DNA from: Alisma plantago-aquatica
Lineage: Eukaryota; Streptophyta; Magnoliopsida; Alismatales; Alismataceae
Assembly: GCA_963693085.1 (NCBI GenBank)
Contig: OY856412.1
Location: forward strand, 962,950,281 to 963,014,280
Reading direction: 5' to 3'
Length of the DNA stretch: 64,000 nucleotides
Every line of letters begins with the position of its first letter. Position 1 is the first letter of the stretch. Made by a program: the position numbers and the translations under genes. Below are positions 1 to 12,770 of this stretch, piece after piece. Below the pieces are notes generated by a model. The model searched no databases. It was not told the origin of the DNA and was given only the letters and a program-made list of their open reading frames with translations.

Positions 1-1435
1 GGATAAATACCCTAAAAGTAGTAATTAGGGTCTTTTCATGAATAAAAGATGGCAAAATGAGTTCATATGTTAATTAAACCCTAATGAGCTTTGAATTAAT
101 GATAGATGTACATAATGATCTTGTCATGAATGAAAAGGGATAAAAATAATAGCTTTAATGTAAAAGAAGTTTAATGAAATTAATTGATGAGTAATGTGCC
201 TATAATATGAAAATAGGATTATATTTTGGTTAAGATAACCTTAATATTGAAGAATAGATGAGATAATTAGGGTTTGTGAGTAATGGAATAAATATAGGGT
301 TTAATATGGTAAAGGATGAAGGAAAGCCCTAAATGCAAAACGAAACCCTAAAATGGATACAGAAACCTTAGGAAGCGATTTGAAGTTGGATAGAAAGAAT
401 CTTGATAAAGTGTGTAGTAAATGGAATACATGTGTTTTTCAGGATTCTTGAATATGTGGTTGAATTACTTCCTTGGATTGCTTTCTTGGTTGGAATTGAT
501 ATTAGCTTGAGAAATCTACTGGACAGGTATGTGGTTATGCTTATGAATAACCGTTCTAGTTTCACGGTGATTTCCGAATGTTTTACCGGTTGCTTTAAAT
601 AAACTGTTGGATGTTTATTTAGTTCATGCAAACTATAATGTGGTTATGACTATCGCAAAGAGTATATGCCTACAAACTCAGATCCTGGTTCTCTCTGTGG
701 CATAATAGCTAACCTAGTACATGGCTGCCTATGGGCAGGACCATCAGGTTAGAGAAAGGCCTAGTACATGGCTACATATTGGGTAGGTCCATCAGGTCTA
801 TGGATGACCTAGTACATGGCTACCTATTGGGTAGGTCCATCAGGTCTATGGATGACTTAGTACATGGCTACCATGTAGGTAGGACCATCAAGTCACGTTG
901 AGTTAGATATTGGGCTACCTTCGGGTAGTGCCATGCGACTCTATTACCTAAAAGAGAGGTGAAATCTATGTCCACTGCAGGGACAACCCAGAGTTTGAGA
1001 ATATGTATGGATTGAGTTGTATGGCTTAAAATGTAATCTTGATTGTTAAATGATTAATCGGATGATTATATTGTTAACATAGTTGAACATTATCTGTTTC
1101 CTCCACATACCAGCTTCGGCTGACCGACGTTTTGTTTGTCGGCGTTTTAGGTACAATGAAAAGAACAAACAGTAAAATGACACCTTGTGAATCCAAGAAT
1201 TAAAGAACAAAGAAGAACTAGTTAGAATAGTTCAACTGAGGTTAGAATTTTAGTTTGTTCCAATCTCTTCAAAGGTATGCAAAGAAAAATTTTTATTACC
1301 ATTTTCAGTATAGTCTGTTAGAATTTAATAATTGTTTATGGTTAGATGTCGAACCTTTGATCCGAGATTAATGGGTGCGGCTTCAACCTCTTGCTCTCCC
1401 TTAATTGGGGGTTACTGAAAGGTGAGGTCGTAACA
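1..1435 (+). mobile_element. LTR end (element B), cut by window start
   Basis: Right-hand end of a large gypsy-type LTR that runs in from outside the window. It ends ...GGTCGTAACA at 1435. Its reverse complement matches the first few hundred bases of solo LTR C (54933 onward): both have a terminal TGT.ACGACC, then CAGTAACCCCC / CGGTAACCCCCC with AATTAA, and later a shared stretch around 1155-1185 versus 55165-55200 (GTGTCA.TTTACTGTTTGTTC). B is therefore in the opposite orientation to A and C. It has no coding capacity. Sequence just right of 1435 continues as the LTR of element A, so B was inserted into A. I cannot tell whether it is a solo LTR or the end of a full element. Confidence 0.65.
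713..897. repeat. Four tandem copies of a ~48-bp unit in LTR B
   Basis: Units start at 713, 760, 808 and 856, each with the core CCTAGTACATGGCTACCTAT followed by GGGTAGGTCCATCAGG and a variable tail. Copies 2 and 3 are the most alike. Comparable short local repeats occur at a similar distance from the same LTR end in C (about 55360-55530), A (about 8340-8480) and J (about 40738-40829), with unrelated unit sequence. This suggests a structural region of this LTR type. Confidence 0.8.
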
Positions 1436-3602
1436 TACTTCTTAATATAGGGTTTAACTTGTCTTAATTCTGGATAAGGATAAGGGTATTAAACCCTAAT
1501 TCCAACGCATCACTATTATATTATAACAATCATTAACCCCTATTTGATATTAGGTGAAACCCTAGCTATCAAGTTAAGCCTTTTAGACAATTTTGAGAAA
1601 GTATGTTAGATTATGCAACTTTAGATCATAATGATCAAAGTAGATTAGTTTTAAACTCCAATTATCATGTTTATTCCCCAAAACCTTCAATGGTGATAAT
1701 TATTATTCCAAAACATGCCAAGGATTAGGAACATAAACACATTAGGCTATTATGATCATCTATACCAAGTCATTTACATTTAAAATCATTACACATTATA
1801 TCATCAGTTTCATAACCCCAATTACCATAGAAAACCTAATTATACATGGTCATCATCGTCATAATATTAGGGTTGCATTATAATCAAAATATCAGATTAT
1901 GATACAAGAGAAAGGTATTTGATATTTTTAACACTTTGATCACCAATTATAGTATTAGTTACCACTTAGTTAAGTAACCCTATTTTTTCAGATTTATCAT
2001 GAGAATTATGCATTGAATGTATTCCTCTCATTTTGATGATTACAATTTAGATATAACTCGTCCTGATCAGATTATCCTATCATTTTGTACAATTAATTCA
2101 ACATAGCCCTATTTTGGATCAATCAAATGTTGACACATCCACATATAAGTTATCTATGCAAATATCATCTTTTCTCAGCCCACAGATCTCAGTCTTGGGT
2201 CCACTTAGAAGATGACCATGTTTTGACTGATCCTCACATCTCGCCCAACGCAGAACGGGGGTCTTCCTTCCCTGTTTCATCAAAGGAATAGGACTCCTGA
2301 TCCTCTTGTGTGATGGCCATCCTATAGTCCGGATATTCTCATCGGGGCATCAGAGAAAGAGGGAGGTCCTCTAATGTTCCAATGAGGATGAGAAACCAAA
2401 GGCAGGGTTCATTCATCCGCCCTCTATTTGCCGTCAAGTCAGCACTATTGATGTCCTCCATGCACAGAAAATCGAGGAAGAAAATAGGATAGATGGGGAA
2501 GGTAGACTAGGGAACTGGAGCCCATGAAGGGGAACTAGGGTTTCACGTTCAATTCCCTCCTTGGCGCATATCTTCAATCCCCTTATATGGGAAGAAGGAC
2601 TAGGAGCACTCCATCGATGGGTTGAAAAGGAAGCATATATTCGGTGTATCCCGTATGGAGGAAAAAATAAGACTTTTCCCAAAAGAAATATTTTTTTAAA
2701 TAAACCCCCAATTTTGTTAAATAATTATATCTCTATCTCAACAACTCCTTTTCTCATGAAATTTTAGGAAAATCTTTTTTTTACATTACCCTTTTCTTGG
2801 AAAAATATCGGATCCAATATAAATAGTTACTAACTCCAAACTTGTCTTTTTAACAAAGTTTAGATTGTTACAATTTAGTTTACTACATTGCAAGACGTCT
2901 TGGAAAGTTCTAGTTTTTCTTCCCTGGTCTTAGATTTGGATTATCTTTCATCTAGAATTTACTTGTGTATTTATCATGGGCACGAAAATACCTTTACCTA
3001 TTTTACATCATAGGGACCTATATGTGAACTTTTGATTATAGGAACTTTAACAAATCATTCTTCTCTCTCTCTCATCTTTACTCTAATTGATCTCAAATTT
3101 TAAGGGAGGGTTTTTAATGATTAAATCTCACTGTGGGGCAAGATTTTGTGGTAGAATATAAAATTAAAACCATTATTCTTGCCTTTTAAGTAATTGTTTT
3201 ATTTGATCCAGTTAAGTCATATAATAACTCTTATTCCCATCCCAACTTGGAAAACCATCCTATATTGGTACATAGTTTCTTTGAGTGCAAGTTAGGCCCA
3301 AAATTAATCTTATTAGTTTCCTTCAACTTACCCTTTCTAGAAATTTCTCAGCAAATTTAATTACCCATTGTCTTTACTTTTAGAAATCCTTTATTATTGA
3401 ATTCTCCATTCTTTATTAATTCAAATATTTATCAATATATTATTAAAAATAATAAAACACTCAAAATCATTCAATATGGAGAATTTGCATTCTCAAACCT
3501 AATCTTTCAAACAAGACATATAAATACCAAACTTTTTAATATGTCCTTAACAATTCATTATTTGAATTCAGATATATACATGCAAAAATTCAACTTATAA
3601 CA
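1436..3602 (-). mobile_element. Element A, left (3') LTR, partial
   Basis: This block is a direct repeat of about 8812-10982, collinear with it from AATATAGGGTTT (about 1445 versus 8820) to the shared end TTATAACA at 3602 / 10982. Read on the minus strand the LTR begins TGTTATAA. Its outer part is missing because B is inserted at 1435. A purine-rich tract abuts it at 3603, which makes it the 3' LTR of a minus-strand element. The TATA-like motif conserved in the other copy is weaker here (about 2581-2589). Short open frames inside (for example around 2434-2767) look like chance. Confidence 0.75.
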
Positions 3603-3635
3603 CCTTTCCCTAAGAACTTTGTCCTAAAAATTTGA
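3603..3635 (-). other. Polypurine tract and gypsy 3' tail of A
   Basis: On the minus strand this reads AGGACAAAGTTCTTAGGGAA then AGG, directly followed by the LTR start TGTTATAA. It resembles the GGACAAAATTC...AAGGGGG tail that ends the pol frame of many plant chromovirus-type gypsy elements just before their 3' LTR. This supports both the orientation and the class of A. Confidence 0.6.
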
Positions 3636-6600
3636 CTAGTCATCCAAAAGATGGGAATGAGACAAATATCTCATGTTTCAGTTATCCAACATTTCATAAA
3701 GCCTTTTCTATTTAGTTATGCATGGATTTCTTCTATTTATTTAATTTGTGCCACAAGGAGCTATTTGCAAGACAACTAGTCTCTTGAGCCTTTCTTAGAC
3801 CATGGGTTGCACCCTTGCCACAAGGTGGATAACTTTATTATTATAATTCAAGAATTTGTTTATCAAACCAAGTCTTATATTCATACATTCAAAATTTATT
3901 AAATTTGAGGATCTAACATTCACCCCTTGGTAATAGGAATTTTGTCCCCAAAAATCAAGACAAATTAGATTAAGGTGAAAGATAACTATTTATTTCAAAA
4001 CTTAGGGTTACAAACCCTTCTCAGATATCTTTATCTAGATCATTCTTAACAACTTTTGTTGATCTATAGAATTCTCACCTTACTAAGATTCGAATTCAAT
4101 TTCAATTTTAGAGTACATCCACAACCCTATCCATTGTGTTCTTTTAGTGATTCCTTTGTGATTCGAACTCCACTTTGTATTTACATTTTTTCTTTTCAAT
4201 TTCACTCAGTAGCTACCTTTTCACCAAGGTTTTGAAATCTATTATTCATTATTTTCATAAGGGTGAGGTAATACCTTACACCCTAGGTTATGCCATTAAA
4301 TCTTAACTTAGGTATTCATTCTCATATTTTTTAAAATCATAACATGTGCTTATCCAATCTCTCACACTAATAACAAGAGTAAATGTATATTTGGTTGTAC
4401 TCCAAATACAAAGTTCATTCCATTCCAAGGGCAAATACAGTGTATTCACACATTATCTTTTCTTTTCGAATTTAGGTTGAATCATTCTCAAGATGACTCC
4501 AAACCATACATGCTTTTTAATTCCCAATATTCCTATATTTCATGAAGTTAAAATCCATTTTCACTCTTGAGTTTGTGCACAACTCATTTTATGACTTCTT
4601 CTATCTTTTACATTTACACCTCATGTTTCATTAACCTTAGTCATTCCTCAAGGTCTCTAGGGGTACATGTACTTTTGGAGTGATCTCATCCTTATGCATG
4701 TAGGGATTGCCTCTCACATTTACTCCTTGGGCCGCATGAACTCATGAAGGTGGCCAATCTCTGGACCCATGGACCTCAGGAAAACATAGCTATTACCTCC
4801 AAACCCTATGGTCTTATGCATTCTGGGCACAATCACATCCTACTCTCATTGGTCTTATCTACCTTTAATCCACCCTATCTGACCTCAGGATTGACTTAGG
4901 GATCTAACCTTCCCAAGGGATTTATTGAGATGTCATAACTTTATTCTCTTTCATTCACATTTTACTTGAGGTTTCTCTATCCAAGCACATCATATTCTTT
5001 AAAGTTCTTTCACCTGAATTCCCCTCATCTCTTATGGCATGCATAGTTTACTTTATGTCCTTTTATTGGGCTCATCGCAACCTTCATGCCTAATCTTGGT
5101 ACCACATTATAAATCACTTCCATAGTGACTTTTTTGTCATGTCCCTTAGAGGTGGCATATATGGGTCTAAAGAATTATACTCAATATATGTGCTTTCATG
5201 CTTTTTACACTTAATCTTCCAAGTTTTAAGTGACATTTAATGTTACCTCAATCCTTAAACTAGTTTGTGAATTCACCCTCCCAATGGAGGTCTTATCTCA
5301 TAACAAGAAAAACTTATCACTTAGCAATACCAAGGATCACAAAATCATACTTGAAAAAACAAATCATAGCACTACAAGAGAACATGTCTTTAAGGTGTAT
5401 TTTCCATTATATCATTCATGCATTTTCTACCTGAGAGTTATATCACTATACCATGTGATCTACCACCCAAGAGTTGTATCACTATCAAGTTCTTTGCTAC
5501 TAAGGGCAGAAGCGTCTAGAACCGGTATATCATGTTTCATGTGTTCAGAGCTATAGAAACAATCATTTCATTTAATGTCATATGCCAAATACTTGTACAA
5601 CCCATACCCTATAGTAGGCCAACAAGAGGTAATGTGTACTTGGAAGAAGACAAATTTATTTTTGACATATCCCTCATGTCAACTGCAATCACATTTAATA
5701 TTTAACATGAGAATTATTTCATTTTCACCTCATATTAGGTTGCATTTTTTTATTAAAGGTCCATCCTAATTTTAGCTAGTACTTCATATCTTTTGATTTC
5801 TAACAAGGTGTAGATCATGAACTTAGTAAAACATTTCCAAGCCTTCCATTATGCCATATCTATACCTCAACTCTTTAGGTGGGATCAACTTCATGATATT
5901 ATGGTGGTGGTAAACTAACTTGTATGAGAGGCTCGTAAACATATATTAAAGTCCAACTGAGGTTTCCCCTAGCCCATTACCTAAGTGAGGTGCCATGCTC
6001 AATTCCTATGAGCTCACTCAACTCTATCATATGCACTAGATTTGTTTTCTCTCTTTGGTCCAAGTCTATCTTATTAGCATCATTCAAAAAACCTTGCCAC
6101 CCCAGTACAAACCAAACCAAAACATGATATGGCACCCACTTCATAGGTCTTTACTCATGAAATATTCCTACCCAACTTTCTCTTTCTCAAAAAACAACCC
6201 CAGAGTCCTAGATAGGAACCACCAACCCAATCATGAGGCTTTACTACCATTCACTTCCTTATTCTCGATCTTTGAGGATCTATCTCCCTCACCTGGATGG
6301 TAGGTATCCACATCATATACACATATAAGTAAGCAATATCTTTCTTATCTCTAGGGTCTAGTTCTTCCAAGGACATCTAAGGTACAAAAATCCCTTAGGA
6401 ACCATGCATAAGGAAACTCAACTCATTTCCTTATGGGTAGTCTAGTTTAGGCATATCACAATGAATATTTCTTCCAATTTCTCATATCTTCGAGTTTAGG
6501 TCTATGACCTTCTCCTTCTAGGTACCACTCTCTCTAGAGTTAACCCTATATCTGGTCCTAATACCATAGGTACCCCTTTGTAGAAGATATTGAGGCTTTT

Positions 6601-7194
6601 GTAGATTCTCATCTTATCTGAACTTATCTTATCTTGTCTCGAAGAGGCACATACACATGTATTGCCAAAACTTATGTCAAAACCTCAAAACTAAAGTCAA
6701 AATATTTGGTTTGACTAGGGTCATCCTCATTATGTAAAACTAAACTCACCTTATCCATTCCATCTACTATGTATTCCAATAAAGGTTTTAGGCATATGGT
6801 CTAAAACTAATTCCTTTAATGCCCTTCACTTCTACTCGATGCACGACTGCTTCCTATTTGTACTTGTGCGGGAACACACTTCCTATTGGGGAGCTTACCA
6901 AAAGGAGTTTAGATTTTTTTAGCCACAACCTAACCTTCCAAGTTAGGGTATCAACTCTCCCCATGGATCTTTTCACCACTCTTAGCTTGACCCACCTTAG
7001 GTTGAGACACCAACACTAAAAGTTGCACTAAAGGTTTCATATTTTTCTACCTTGGTAAGTATCCTCTTATTGCCCATGTTTCATATGTATACTCAAACCC
7101 TTCACTTGTATCATGCATGCCTTACTCGACATACTTGCATGCATGGGTATGCTAGGGTATCCCAACTCATTAGGTTTTCTTTCTTTTCTCTATC

Positions 7195-7245
7195 CATTTC
7201 TTAGGGTTTATTAGGGTAGGGTTTAAGGTTAGGGTTAGGAACCAT
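7195..7245. repeat. Short run of telomere-like words
   Basis: Contains TTAGGGTTTATTAGGGTAGG then GTTTAAGGTTAGGGTTAGG: degenerate TTTAGGG-type units, irregular and only about 50 bp. It is too short and irregular to be a telomeric array, and probably arose by chance or from the AT-rich, AGGGTTT-rich background of this region. Confidence 0.4.
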
Positions 7246-7748
7246 AACATCTTAGGGTTTTCTATGTCCCTTGACCCACTTAGGGATTTTTATAAACTAA
7301 CCCTTGATCCATATAATGTTTACCCTTGTAAGAAAAAACCCATGAAACCACTTTATTTATTTTATCATTATTTCCACATTATATGCTCATTAATTGGTGG
7401 AGGATGCCTTTAGTTTACTTCTTATCAAAAAACTTAACTTGAAATGAGGAGGGAAGTATCTTTTAGGGTTTATTAAGTAAGAGGGTGAGAATTTGATGAA
7501 AGTAGATATGAGAAGTCTTAGAGAATACATTACTTCAGGATAACCATTGGTTCTGGCCAGGCTGACATCATATTGTCTAAGGGAGTCCTCATATACCAAC
7601 TTAATGATGGGGACAAAAATATTGCCTTCCCCTAAAACCATGATCCTTTCTAGATACCATTGCCATCATGTTTTGGCTTAATAGGTCTCCTTATATTTTT
7701 ACAGATTACTTGAAATTATAAACTATTAAAATTATTTGAAAATTTTGG

Positions 7749-7760
7749 GCTTTGATACCA
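7749..7760 (-). other. Primer binding site of element A
   Basis: On the minus strand the sequence is TGGTATCAAAGC, one base from TGGTATCAGAGC, the initiator-methionine tRNA primer site used by many plant LTR elements. It lies two bases inside the 3' end (GGTCGTTACA) of the right LTR, which is the expected place. This fixes A as minus-strand with its 5' LTR on the right. Confidence 0.8.
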
Positions 7761-7762
7761 AA

Positions 7763-10700
7763 TGTAACGACCTCACTTTTCAGCAACCCCCAATTAAGGA
7801 AGGCCTTAAAGTTGAGAGTCATTAACTAAAATTTTCCAAGGACCCAAATTTTACCAAACAATAAATAATAGCAATTAATTTCCTTTTATTCAAATATTGT
7901 TTACAAGTTTCTCCTCTAAGGAGTTAAATGAATTTCTATCATCAGAACTGTACATATGAGAACTATATGAAAAGAATTATAATCCTCCTTATAAACTAAC
8001 TTTAATATCTTCAAGTAATTTCATCTATTCACCATATCTTGTTATCTTCTTATCTAGCATGTACCTAAAATACCATGAAACAAAAGCACGGTCAGTAAAC
8101 AAGTTACACTGATAAGTAGGGGAAACAAAATATTTGCATCTAGGTGTAAAAACATATCCAACCATAGCAACAATTATGATTCCAAAATTGAACATACATT
8201 TTCTTTCTATCTTCTCAACTTAATCTTTGTGGTACACTCCCTTCTTGGAGTATTGAAATGGGGTAGCCTCACTCAAGGGTTTAGTCTCTGCATTGGACTT
8301 CTCCTAACCTCCCGTTCTTGGGCTCAGTTTGTTATGTCCTTCCTTTTCTAGCTAGGCCTCACAATGGCCATCCTATCCCGGATTGGCCTCATAATGACCA
8401 TCCTATCATGAGTTTGTCTTATCGGTGATGATCCTATCTCGAATTGATCATTTCTCACCATAGTGACATTTCTTGCATCCCACATGTGTCACTTAAATCC
8501 ACCGGAGATAGTTGAGCAAATTGTATTTATATAGTGTGATACTCACAAAGGCTTTAAAGATTACATGAAATAAATAAATAACCATTAGTCTATTTGCAAT
8601 AAATGCATGAAACCTCGAGAAATCATGGAATTTGTTTAAGTTGAGTAGTCATAGGCATAACCATATATCTTTTCTTTCATGTTGAGTCATGTAGAATTCT
8701 TTAAACACATATAATCCAATCAACTAAGCATAGTTCCAAACAACCATTGAATCTGCATGAATGTATATCTTAAAGTGTCACTAATCATACTCAAGATACA
8801 TTAATCTAACATACATCCTAATATAGGGTTTAGAGTTGTCTTGGGTCTAGATAAGGATAAGGGTGTTAAACCCTAATTTCAACGCATCACTATTAGAGTA
8901 TAACAGTTATTAACCCCTATTTGACATTAGGTGAAACCCTTGTTATCAAGTTAAGCCTTTTAGATCATTTTAAGCAACTATGTTAGATTATGTAACTTAG
9001 ATCATAATGACTAAAGCAGATTAGTTTGAAACTCCAACTATCATGTTTATTCCCCAAAACCTTTAATGGTGATCATTATTACTCCAAAACATATCAAGGA
9101 CTAGGAACATAAACACATTAGGCTATTATGATCATGTAAACCAGATCATTTGCATTTAAAATCATTACATGTTATATCATCAGTTTCCATAACCTCAATT
9201 ACCATAGAATACCTAAATATACATGGTCATCATCATCACCATCTTAGGGTCACATTATAATCAAAATATCAAATTATGACACAAGAGAAAGGTATTTTAT
9301 GTTTTTAACACCTTGATCACTAATTCTAGTATTAGTTACCACTTAGTCAGGTATTAGCCTACCTTTTTAGAACTATGATGAGAATTATGAATTGAATCTA
9401 TTTTATCTTTATTCCTCTCATTTTTATGATTACAATTCAGTTATAACTCATCTTGATCCAATCATCCTATCAATTTATACAATTAATTCAAGATAGCCCT
9501 ATTTTGGACCAATCAAAAGTTGACACATCAAAATATAAGTTATCTATGCAAATACCTTCTTTTCTCGACCTGTAGATCTCAATCTTGGGTCCACTTACAA
9601 GATGATCCAGATCTGACCAATCCTTGCATCTCGCCCAATGAAGAAAAGGGTTCCACATCCCTTCTTTCATTGAAGAAATAAGACTCTTGATCCTGTTGTG
9701 CGGTGGGCGTCTTATGGTTTGGATCTGCTCATGGGGGAATCAAAGAAAGAGGGGGTCCTCCTAAGTTTTGATGAGCATGATAAACCAAAGGTGGGGTTCG
9801 TTCGCCTGCCACCTATTCGCCGCTCAGCTCCGCACTAATGCTTTTATCCATGCATAGAAAACTGAGGAAGAAGATAGGATCAATGGGGAACATAGACTAG
9901 AATACTGGATCTCATGAAGGGGAACTAGGGTTTTGGGTACATCACCCTCCTTGTCTGCATGTCTTCAATCCCCTTATATAGGCAAAAGGAGGAGAAATCC
10001 ATCAATAGGCTGAGAAGGAAACATAAATTCAGTGTATCCCGTGTGCAGGGAAAGAGAAGACTTTTCCCAAAAGAAATAACTTTTCTTTTTAAATAAACCC
10101 CCAATTTTGTAAAATAATTATATCTCTCTGTCCCCAGTTCCTTTTCTCATGAAAATTTAGGGAAACATTTTATTTCACATTACCCTTATCTTAGCAAATA
10201 CTAGATCCAACATAAACGATTACTAACTCCAAATTTGTCTTTTTAGCAAATTTTAGATAGTTACATATTAAATTTCCTAGATTACAAGATATCTTGGAAA
10301 ATTCTAGTTTTTCTTCTATGGTCTTAGATTTGGGTTATCTTTCATATAAAATTTACTTGTGTATTTATCATGGGTATGAAAATTCCTTTTTCCTATTTTG
10401 TATCACAGGGAGCTATATGTGAACTTTTGATTATAGGAACTTAAATAATTCATTCTTATCTCTCTCATCTTTACTCCAATTGATCTCAAATTTTAAGGGA
10501 AGGCTTTTAATTATTTAATCTCAGTGTAGGGGCAAGAGTTTGTGGAAAACTATAAAATTTAAAAGTTTTTTGCTTGCCTTTTAAGTAATTGATTTATTTG
10601 ATCCATTTAAGTCATACAATAACTCTTTTTTTCATCCCAATTTGGAAAACCATCCTATTTTAGTACATATTTTCTTTGAGTAAAAGTATTAGTTGCCTTC

Positions 10701-10982
10701 AACTTGTCATTTCTAGGAATTTCTCAACAATTTCATATTTAATCACCCATTGTCCTTTACTTTAAAAATCCTTTTATTATTGAATTCTCCATTATTTCTT
10801 AAATCAAAAATTGATCAATGGATTACTAAAAATAGTAAAGCACATGAAGTCCCATATGAATAATTTGCATTCTCAAACAAAAACTTTCAAACAAGACATA
10901 TAAATACCAAACTTTTTAATATGACCTTAACAATTCATTATTTGAATTCAAATATATACATGCAAAAGTTTAGGTTATAACA
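7763..10982 (-). mobile_element. Element A, right (5') LTR, 3.2 kb
   Basis: Bounded on + by TGTAACGACC at 7763 and TTATAACA at 10982. The right two thirds repeat 1436-3602. The left third (7763 to about 8810) is what B displaced in the other copy. Its first 40 bases closely resemble the ends of B and C. A TATATAAGG motif on the minus strand at 9972-9980 precedes a somewhat GC-richer stretch (about 9590-9960), the probable transcribed leader. There are no credible coding frames. Confidence 0.75.
9972..9980 (-). promoter_or_regulatory. Putative TATA box in A 5' LTR
   Basis: TATATAAGG on the minus strand. The same nine bases occur in the equivalent part of C (57095-57103) and J (43099-43107). 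Transcription would run toward lower coordinates through the leader and into the A interior. Confidence 0.45.
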
Positions 10983-12770
10983 TCATCTATGGAAATAAGA
11001 TTTGAATTGACTATTTCTACTCTCTCATCTATGCATTTGTTCTGGACTTCTTTCCCACTTCCTTGTTCTGTCATCAATGACATCGACAAAATATATGGGG
11101 ACTTTATTTGGGGAAAGACTTATAATAAGTCCAATGTACACCTGGTCAAATGGAATAAGATTACTAGACCGAAGAAGGATGGTAGTTAAGGTATTCACAA
11201 TATCAAGGTAATGAATCAAGCTGCTATTTGTTCCATGCTTGGAATATTGCTAACAAAAATAATTCCCTATGGATAGAATGACTTGATGAGAAGTACTTCA
11301 CCAAAAATCCCTTTTCTCACATGAACGAAAATTCAAACTTATCTTGGCACCTAAACAAAATCATTAAAGATAGATATTCTCTCAAGGAGCACATTAGTTT
11401 GTTATTGGCAATGGTAATAACATTTTGGTGTGGGATGATCCTTAGATTCCTGGAGCATTTTTGCTAGCCGATAATCTTGGGAGGAAAAGCACTATAACAC
11501 TTGGTTTCAAAGCTAATAGTTTGTTTAATAGTTTCATCAATGATAATCTATTGATCCTTTGTGACACTAAATTGCATAAAGATTTTAATGATCTTATATC
11601 AAGGTTTCCTACCCCTACTGGCGTTGAAGATAATTTTTTGTTCAATGGTGAGGAGCATATAACGATTAAAGATATTTGGATGCAATTAGGAATAGGTCTA
11701 ATACCATTCATTTCGTTGATTAATTATGGAAGTTCAATGTTCCTAGAAGATATCAGATTCATGTGTAGAATGTTGGACATAATCGACTACTCTCTACTAA
11801 CTATATTAGGAAGATGGGAGTATATACCCCTTCTGTGTCTTTCTTATGTAGGGATAGAGAAGATGACACACTTCACTACATCTTTAAGTGTAATTTCTAA
11901 ATAAATATCTATCCTCTCATGTGTACCTAGAAGTCCAGATGATCTCACTCTCTTCAGTGACAAAAATTCATCATCTTTCTCTTTGAATTATGCAAACTCT
12001 GGAGTCCATTATGATAAAGAGATACCCTATGCTAAAGTTTGGGATTTTATTCTTAGTGACTTCAAGTTATTGATTGATTAGCAATTTTTATCTAACCAGA
12101 TGGTGGTTGGATTGTAGTCATGCTACTTATTTTTTTATTTGGGCCCTGGTTACCTGCTATGGATATTTCTTTGTTGAAATTCATGTTGGATTTGTAGGTA
12201 GGCTTCCTCTTTTAAGTTGATTCTGGGAGGCTGACTGGTTTTTGCTAAGAAGACTGAGTTTTTAGTTTTGGTCTTTATTTTCTCTATGGTTTCTAGTTTC
12301 CCTATTACAATGATCTTCTCTATGAAGAGATCTATTGGGAATTGTAGGTTGCATTATCACTCTTAGTCTGCATTCAATTCCTTCTATTGTCTTTTTGTTG
12401 GTGTGGATGGTGAAGATGAATTGTCCTTGAACCTTCAAAGATGATTGTTTTTTGTTCTGATTGTTCTCTTATGACCTCCTCTCAATCATATGGCAGATTC
12501 CTTCTTAGAACTTGCATGGCGCATAATTGGTTCTCTACCGAGAAAACTGAGTGTGGTGTGAGCCATATAAGGAATTCTTTCAGCTAGTTTACTCCTTGGA
12601 TGTCTGGATGTGTCATCTTTGTCTACTTTTTGTGCTAGGTGATGATGTTGGAGTACTTTCACCTATTCTATACTCCCTTTTGAGTTGTGAGCAATATTAT
12701 CCTCTTGTTTTCTATGTGAGATTCTTCTCTATTAAGTGTACAGAAATATATTGTACATCAAAATTTTAAA
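10983..12770 (+). pseudogene. L1-type LINE ORF2 remnant (C-terminal part)
   Basis: Pieces of a plant L1-type ORF2 protein can be read on + with frameshifts. At about 11073-11185 there is VINDIDKIYGDFIWGK followed by VHLVKWNKITRPKKDG, the conserved stretch downstream of the reverse transcriptase. At 11461-11904 an open frame of 147 codons has the spacing of the zf-RVT segment, and a shifted frame just before 11900 reads EDDTLHYIFKCNF, like the Cys/His-rich end of that domain. The remnant starts right where LTR A ends, so A was probably inserted in this LINE and the 5' part lies outside the window. From about 11910 to 12770 only decayed coding or 3' untranslated sequence is likely; the exact 3' end is not visible. 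Confidence 0.7.

Larger units (their letters stand above)
3603..7762 (-). mobile_element. Element A interior, no recognisable gag or pol
   Basis: About 4.2 kb between the two A LTRs. No frame of more than roughly 110 codons is open and I recognise no gag, protease, RT, RNase H or integrase motif, so A looks like a non-autonomous or fully decayed derivative. A second copy of the gypsy 3' tail (GGACAAAATTCCTATTACCA then AGGGG on the minus strand) lies at about 3922-3955, followed on that strand by TGTTAGATCC. This may be the remnant of an older LTR start inside the interior. The strongest open frame near the primer site (7390-7641, minus, 83 codons) matches nothing I know. Telomere-like TTTAGGG-type words cluster at 7195-7245. 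Confidence 0.55.

Noticed and set aside
713..897. Regular repeats that might look like a CRISPR array
   Set aside because: The units are contiguous tandem copies without unique spacers, inside a plant LTR.
2434..2767. Short ORFs in the left A LTR
   Set aside because: The same region in the right A LTR (about 9830-10150) does not keep these frames, so they are chance.
7195..7245. Interstitial telomere array
   Set aside because: Only about 50 bp and irregular, with many AGGGTTT words in the surrounding AT-rich DNA.
11025..11711. Minus-strand ORFs of 64-89 codons
   Set aside because: They are antisense shadows of the LINE ORF2 remnant, which has family motifs on the + strand.
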